Notes under the pieces: model-generated
Seen by the model: only the letters and a program-made list of their open reading frames with translations
Databases searched by the model: none
Told to the model about the DNA's origin: nothing
Position numbers and translations under genes: made by a program
Shown: positions 53,113 through 57,276 of the stretch, piece after piece
How the letters are laid out: each line of letters opens with the position of its first letter
How positions within the stretch are numbered: the first letter of the stretch is position 1
From: an uncultured Alistipes sp.
GTDB taxonomy: Bacteria; Bacteroidota; Bacteroidia; Bacteroidales; UBA932
Reading direction: 5' to 3'
Assembly (NCBI GenBank): GCA_900544195.1
Contig: UQUJ01000010.1
Span: 1-57,276 of the forward strand
DNA length: 57,276 nucleotides

Positions 53113-53556
53113 ATGAACGCTTTGAAAGTCAGGATAGTAAACAAAAGCCAATGGCCCGACCCGGCTTACGCCACTGAAGCGTCGGCCGGGATGGACCTTC
53201 GGGCGAACATCATCGAGCCGATTGTGCTGAAGCCATTGGAAAGGGTTCTGGTGCCAACGGGCATATTCATAGAGCTTCCTGTTGGCTATGAGGCGCAGGT
53301 CCGCCCTCGCAGCGGCCTTGCCACGAAGCACGGCATCACCGTGATCAACAGCCCCGGGACCGTGGATGCGGATTACCGTGGGGAACTCAAGACCTCGCTG
53401 GTTAACCTTTCCAACGAGCCGTTCGAGATTGTTCCCGGCGAACGCATCGCCCAGATGGTTGTCGCCCGCCACGAGCGGGTTGAGTGGGAGGATGTTGAAG
53501 TTCTCTCTGAAACCGAGCGTGGTGCAGGTGGATGGGGCAGCACGGGGAAGAAGTAA
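53113..53556 (+). CDS. dut: dUTP diphosphatase
   Basis: The 147-residue trimeric-type dUTPase has all five motifs: ASAGMDLRA (about residues 23-31), PRSGLATK (about 64-71), INSPGTVDADYRGE (about 76-89), ERIAQMV (about 109-115) and the C-terminal P-loop-like RGAGGWGSTG (about 136-145). It hydrolyses dUTP to dUMP. The gene is flanked on both sides by pairs of the same hairpin repeat. Confidence 0.96.
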   Translation: MNALKVRIVNKSQWPDPAYATEASAGMDLRANIIEPIVLKPLERVLVPTGIFIELPVGYEAQVRPRSGLATKHGITVINSPGTVDADYRGELKTSLVNLSNEPFEIVPGERIAQMVVARHERVEWEDVEVLSETERGAGGWGSTGKK

Positions 53557-53620
53557 GATGTATTTCTGATTCATTGAATATGATGAGGCTGCCCCTAGAG
53601 GTCAGCCCCTTCACCCCCGC

Positions 53621-53793
53621 CCCCCAGTCACTCAGTGACAGCCCCTGAGGGGCATGGGGAAAGGATTCCCCAAACCCCTTGCGTCGCTTCGCACTGCGTG
53701 CGCTATACCTTTCACCCCCAGTCCCTTACGGGACAGCCCCGGTGGGGCATTGGGGACCGTATTCCCCAAACCCCTTGCGTCGCTTCGCTCCGA
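53621..53793. repeat. Two further copies of the hairpin-rich intergenic repeat
   Basis: Copy 3 (53621-53704) has GTCACTCAGTGAC and GCCCCTGAGGGGC. Copy 4 (53714-53793) has GTCCCTTACGGGAC and CCCCGGTGGGG. The order and orientation match the pair upstream of dut, including the ACTGCGTGCGC tail on the first copy of the pair. Confidence 0.9.
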
Positions 53794-53831
53794 GTTTGTT
53801 GTTTTGCATTATTACTATTATATTTAAGAAA

Positions 53832-53839
53832 TATTTTTG
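53832..53839 (+). promoter_or_regulatory. murF promoter -7 element
   Basis: TATTTTTG fits TAnnTTTG and gives a leader of about 12 nt. It rules out the upstream in-frame TTG at 53837 as a start. Confidence 0.5.
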
Positions 53840-53854
53840 GATTTGTTTTCGAAT

Positions 53855-55384
53855 ATGGATGTGCAGAGATTATATTCGGCATTTTTGGAATGCGGGCGTG
53901 TGACGACGGACAGCCGCGCCATCAGCGGCGGGGAGATGTTTTTCGGACTGAAGGGCGAGAATTTCGATGGCAATGAATATGCTCTCAAAGCTCTTGAGGC
54001 AGGGGCTCGTTATGCTGTTGTGGATGAAGGATCTGCGGCAGCCACGTCTGGCGATTCTCGTGTTGTCGTCGTGCCGGACACGCTGGAGGCCTTGCAGGCT
54101 CTGGCATGTCACCATCGCGAGAACACTTTTGTGGACGGCAAACGTCTGACTGTCCTCGGATTGACCGGGACCAACGGCAAGACCACCACCAAGGAACTGA
54201 TCACGAGAGTGTTGTCCGTGAAGTACAACGTCACGTCCACACAAGGCAACCTGAACAATGACATCGGAGTGCCTCTGTCTGTCCTGAACATCAATTCCAA
54301 GACTCAGATTGCGGTTATTGAGATGGGAGCCAGCCATCCTGATGACATAGAGAAATTGGTCAAGGTCTGCGAGCCGGACTATGGTCTTATCACGAATGTC
54401 GGCAAGGCGCACCTGCTTGGGTTCGGCAGCTTTGAGGGCGTGAAGAAAGCCAAGGGAAAGTTGTACGACTATATTTCCGAACACGAAGGGAGCATATTCC
54501 TTAATGCCGATGATGAGAATCTGGTCGCTATGGCCGCCGAGCGTAAGGGCTTGAATGTCATTGAATATGGCATCGGTTATTGGAACGCTATGGTTCTGCC
54601 GTCCGATGCGGAACACCCTTTTGTCCGTATGGCCATCCCGGACCATGTCGCCTCTTTAGTCGCTTCGACAGGCTCGGCGACCGAAGATTCACCGGTCCCT
54701 GAGCCTGTCGAAGAGCCGTTGGTTCGACAATGCTCACCAATCTCTGATGCGACCGAAAACACGGAAAACCTGCTGTGTTTCGAAACCAATCTGGCCGGTG
54801 CGTACAATGCCAACAACATAGCGGCAGCCATCGCCGTAGGCCTCCACTTCGGAGTCTCCCTCGAAGATGCCATCCAGGCCGTGAGTGAATATATTCCTAA
54901 AAACAACCGCTCACAGTTGGAAAAGACAGATCGCAACATTTTGATAGAGGATGCCTACAACGCCAATCCGACGAGTATGGCGGCCGCTCTTGACAACCTT
55001 GCCACTGTGCAGGCTGCACATAAAGCCGTAATGATAGGGGATATGCGTGAACTTGGCACGGAGTCTGTCGCCGAGCATATTGCCATATTAAAGAAATTGG
55101 CATTGATGGATTTGGATCTTGTCTGCCTCGTAGGTGAAGAGTTCCGTAAAGCTCTTGACTCGGAACAGATGGTTCGACAGGATCGCCATCCGTTCGCTTT
55201 GGGCGCTGAGCCTGTGGTTCGACAATGTTCGCCAACCAGCGAAGTGTCCCCCTCAAATACGAAATGGTTCCCGACCTCGGATGATCTGGTTACTTGGCTG
55301 AAGTCAAACCCAATCTCCAACCACACAATCCTCATCAAAGGTTCCCGTGGCATCCGGATGGAGAAGATTTTGCCCGGGCTATAG
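53855..55384 (+). CDS. murF: UDP-MurNAc-tripeptide:D-Ala-D-Ala ligase MurF with two in-frame repeat-derived inserts
   Basis: The 509-residue Mur ligase adds D-Ala-D-Ala to the peptidoglycan precursor. It has the N-terminal domain with TTDSRAI, the ATP loop LTGTNGKTTTKEL (about residues 102-114), IEMGASHPDDI, AYNANN and EDAYNANPTSM, and MIGDMRELG. Two stretches break the family pattern, at about 264-302 (ASTGSATE...PEPVEEPLVRQCSP) and about 432-468 (MVRQDRHPFALGAEPVVRQ). Both are encoded by REP-like repeat DNA. The frame is intact, so the enzyme is probably functional. The 3' end overlaps the convergent PAP2 gene by 50 bp. Confidence 0.93.
   Translation: MDVQRLYSAFLECGRVTTDSRAISGGEMFFGLKGENFDGNEYALKALEAGARYAVVDEGSAAATSGDSRVVVVPDTLEALQALACHHRENTFVDGKRLTVLGLTGTNGKTTTKELITRVLSVKYNVTSTQGNLNNDIGVPLSVLNINSKTQIAVIEMGASHPDDIEKLVKVCEPDYGLITNVGKAHLLGFGSFEGVKKAKGKLYDYISEHEGSIFLNADDENLVAMAAERKGLNVIEYGIGYWNAMVLPSDAEHPFVRMAIPDHVASLVASTGSATEDSPVPEPVEEPLVRQCSPISDATENTENLLCFETNLAGAYNANNIAAAIAVGLHFGVSLEDAIQAVSEYIPKNNRSQLEKTDRNILIEDAYNANPTSMAAALDNLATVQAAHKAVMIGDMRELGTESVAEHIAILKKLALMDLDLVCLVGEEFRKALDSEQMVRQDRHPFALGAEPVVRQCSPTSEVSPSNTKWFPTSDDLVTWLKSNPISNHTILIKGSRGIRMEKILPGL
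54650..54745. repeat. REP-like inverted repeat inside murF, first copy
   Basis: CTTCGACAGGCTC (54663-54675) pairs perfectly with GAGCCTGTCGAAG (54701-54713), and GGTTCGACAATGCTC follows. The arm is the same core as in the intergenic repeats at 2760, 17979 and 46094. It is translated in frame. Confidence 0.85.
55164..55245. repeat. REP-like repeat inside murF, second degenerate copy
   Basis: GGTTCGACAGGATCGCCATC is followed by GCTGAGCCTGTGGTTCGACA and ATGTTCGCCAA, paralleling the first copy's GAGCCTGT and GTTCGACAATGCTCACCAA. The pairing is degraded. Confidence 0.7.
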
Positions 55385-56027
55385 GAAATTTCCTCTCGTC
55401 AAAAATCATGGTGAGTCCCGTGACCGGCACTTTGTCGATGCGTGTCTGGATAATATATCTGGCAAGCATTCCGACAAAGTAACCTATTGTCAGTCCGACA
55501 ATTGTCCCGACGATCACATCGCCGAGATAATGCTTCCCGACGAATATCCTGCTGACAGCCACCAACGCCGCCCACGTCAGCGCGAACTTGTAGAAGCCGT
55601 TGTAGGTGTGTGTGCGGTCGTTTCTGAATCCGATGATCAGGCACATGGCAAGAGCGAAAGCGTTCGCCGCGTGTGCCGAGAAGAACCCGTAGAACCCTCC
55701 GCGGCCTTCCAGCACGTTCAGCCCTCCGAGGAGCATCCTCGCGCTGTAGCTTGGCCTGAGTCTATCGACTGAATGTTTTACGATCGTGGAGAACTGGTCA
55801 CACAGCCCGAACGCGATTCCGACAGAAACCAGCACAACCAGAGCCTTTTTCCATCCAAGCCTTCTGAACAGGAAATATGCGCAGATCGCATACGCCGGGA
55901 TCCACACCGTCTTGTCCGACATCAGCATCCAGAGCTGGTCCGTTGCCGGCGTGCTGAAACTGTTCAGAAACAGGGTGGCGTTCTGATCAATCCTGTGCAG
56001 GAATCCTATGAGTGAAGCGCTGACCAT
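55335..56027 (-). CDS. PAP2-family membrane phosphatase
   Basis: The 230-residue protein has about five membrane segments and the PAP2 motifs KHSVDRLRPS (KX6RP, about residues 84-93), GFFSAHAANAFA (the usual PSGH is SAH here, about 113-124) and SRIFVGKHYLGDVIVG (about 157-172). It may dephosphorylate undecaprenyl pyrophosphate or lipid A. Its last 17 codons are antisense to the end of murF, and its start overlaps the obg stop by 22 bp, which implies coupling with obg. Confidence 0.9.
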   Translation of the reverse strand: MVSASLIGFLHRIDQNATLFLNSFSTPATDQLWMLMSDKTVWIPAYAICAYFLFRRLGWKKALVVLVSVGIAFGLCDQFSTIVKHSVDRLRPSYSARMLLGGLNVLEGRGGFYGFFSAHAANAFALAMCLIIGFRNDRTHTYNGFYKFALTWAALVAVSRIFVGKHYLGDVIVGTIVGLTIGYFVGMLARYIIQTRIDKVPVTGLTMIFDERKFPIARAKSSPSGCHGNL

Positions 56028-56998
56028 AGCATATCCTTTAAGTCCTTGATCCCCTCACCGCTGACCGATGAGATGAACACGTGCTGAATCCCTTTAGGGA
56101 GAGTTGGCTCGATTTCCTTTTCGATGTCTTTGTCGATCAGATCGCACTTGGTGATGGCCAGCACACGGTCCTTGTCCAGAAGCTCTGGGTTATATTCCTT
56201 AAGCTCGTTAAGCAGGGTCTCGTAGCTCGCCTTTATGTCATCCTCTTCCGCCGAGACCATGAAGAGCAGCACCGAGTTCCTTTCGATGTGGCGGAGGAAG
56301 CGTATTCCTATGCCCCTTCCTTCGTGTGCACCCTCGATGATCCCCGGGATGTCTGCCATTACAAATGACTGATCGTCATAATATTGTACGATTCCAAGAT
56401 TCGGCTCCAGCGTCGTGAAGGCGTAGTTCGCGATTTTCGGCTTGGCCGCTGTGACAGCCGCCAGCAAGGTTGATTTTCCAGCGTTAGGGAAGCCTACAAG
56501 CCCCACATCCGCCAGCACCTTGAGCTCAAGGATGAACCATCCTTCCTGTCCTTCCTCGCCCGGTTGCGCGTACCGTGGAGTCTGGTTGGTAGCCGTCTTG
56601 AAGTTGTTGTTGCCCAAACCGCCGCGTCCTCCCTTGCAGAGGATCCGCGTCTGTCCCGGCTCCATCATCTCGAAGAGCACCTCTCCGGTCTCCGCGTCCT
56701 TCGCCACAGTCCCCACCGGCACGTCCAGAATGATGTCCTCGCCGTTCTTCCCGGTCCTAAGTCCGCCTTCCCCGTGCCCGCCTTCCTCCGCCTTGATGTG
56801 CTTGCGGTACTTGAGGTGGATCAAAGTCCAGAACTGCGGATTCGCCCGAAGGATGATATGTCCTCCGCGTCCACCGTCTCCACCGTCCGGTCCCCCCTTA
56901 GGCACATACTTCGCCCTGTAGAGATGCATCGATCCCGCACCCCCATGCCCTGAGGCGCACCAGATCTTCACGTAGTCTATGAAATTGCTGTCCGGCAT
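56006..56998 (-). CDS. obg: GTPase Obg
   Basis: The 330-residue GTPase has the Gly-rich Obg fold (GGPDGGDGGRGGHI at about residues 34-47, GHGEGGLRTG), then the G domain: G1 GFPNAGKST (about 168-176), G2 YAFTTLEPN, G3 DIPGIIEGAHEGRG, G4 TKCD and G5 SSVSGEG. It lacks the C-terminal OCT domain, as usual outside Firmicutes and Actinobacteria. It acts in late 50S ribosome assembly. The promoter box lies at 57134-57141. Confidence 0.96.
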   Translation of the reverse strand: MPDSNFIDYVKIWCASGHGGAGSMHLYRAKYVPKGGPDGGDGGRGGHIILRANPQFWTLIHLKYRKHIKAEEGGHGEGGLRTGKNGEDIILDVPVGTVAKDAETGEVLFEMMEPGQTRILCKGGRGGLGNNNFKTATNQTPRYAQPGEEGQEGWFILELKVLADVGLVGFPNAGKSTLLAAVTAAKPKIANYAFTTLEPNLGIVQYYDDQSFVMADIPGIIEGAHEGRGIGIRFLRHIERNSVLLFMVSAEEDDIKASYETLLNELKEYNPELLDKDRVLAITKCDLIDKDIEKEIEPTLPKGIQHVFISSVSGEGIKDLKDMLWSALHS

Positions 56999-57133
56999 AG
57001 TACTCTATAAATCAATTTGTCAAATGATTGCGCAGACTCCCGCGCGGGTTTTGCGCGGCACCATTGCGCGCTGTAAAACACCTTTTTCTAATCGTGTTCT
57101 TCACGCCGTTCCTCCCCGAAGCCTTCAATCGTA

Positions 57134-57141
57134 CAAAGATA
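57134..57141 (-). promoter_or_regulatory. obg promoter -7 element
   Basis: TATCTTTG on the minus strand, about 140 bp upstream of obg. The long leader between (57002-57130) has GC-rich inverted repeats (GCGCG/CGCGC). The remaining 57142-57276 shows no gene before the window ends. Confidence 0.45.
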
Positions 57142-57276
57142 GTGAAAGTTTGGGAAAGAAAGGTTATTCTGGAATAATGAGCGAGAATGAGTCAAAAAGC
57201 AAGTGCAACATTACAAAGGCAGAGTTTTGTCCGGCAGAAGTCCTCTTTCCCGGACAAACCGATGATATTACAAAGT

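Overview
The window reads as a chromosomal segment of an anaerobic Bacteroidota bacterium, most likely order Bacteroidales. The evidence is a SusC/SusD outer-membrane pair with co-directional lipoproteins, many lipobox-bearing surface proteins, a one-subunit pyruvate:ferredoxin oxidoreductase, ATP-type PEP carboxykinase, a short indolepyruvate oxidoreductase, and many Bacteroidota-style promoters (-33 TTTG/TTG, about 19 bp, -7 TAnnTTTG). GC looks like roughly 53% by eye. I do not assign a genus, and I see no rRNA operon, intact insertion sequence, prophage or CRISPR array.

Layout. 1-2400: an AT-richer AAA/DUF4143 ATPase, a candidate small RNA with a strong terminator, and greA. 2700-9200: a leftward SusC-SusD locus with two extra lipoproteins. 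9300-14400: low-molecular-weight phosphatase plus HD hydrolase, PEP carboxykinase, RecQ. 14400-15050: a decayed nucleoside hydrolase and an 11-bp tandem repeat. 15050-18810: MBL-fold hydrolase, tRNA methylthiotransferase MtaB, FolB and an RsmI-like methyltransferase. 18850-22000: alkaline phosphatase and a GH20 hexosaminidase. 22000-26850: a HigA-like relic, PFOR and FabD. 27000-31760: tRNA-Arg(CCG), a barrel-like envelope protein, an S9 peptidase lipoprotein with a WYL regulator, and a small lipoprotein. 31816-38232: RecG, then a polysaccharide region (rfbD-rfbA-rfbC, a truncated CapD-like gene, a WbuC cupin, a CpsB-type phosphatase). 38337-43184: a four-gene module for 2-oxoacid/aromatic amino acid oxidation (iorA, iorB, aminotransferase, CoA-transferase). 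43300-47000: rnhA, pdxA, rfbB, a probable SRP RNA and ssb. 47000-57000: a MITE-like element, a zinc-ribbon protein, nucleoside symporter, tgt, LptF/G-type permease, uracil permease, dut, murF, PAP2 phosphatase and obg.

Two themes stand out. First, the hexamer GAATAT/ATATTC occurs about 155 times by hand count (about 170 strand-specific hits, 14 of them the palindrome GAATATTC), several-fold above a composition-based expectation. It appears in all reading frames and overrides codon preference, which suggests a DNA-level function. Second, the region is seeded with small palindromic elements. One family sits between genes and also lies in frame inside murF. A 117-bp inverted-repeat element lies in frame inside mtaB. 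A third family keeps its hairpins by compensatory change and brackets dut. A fourth is MITE-like, in a short and a long form. These, with several decayed genes (nucleoside hydrolase, CapD-like, HigA-like), are the main evidence of recent remodelling in an otherwise housekeeping region.
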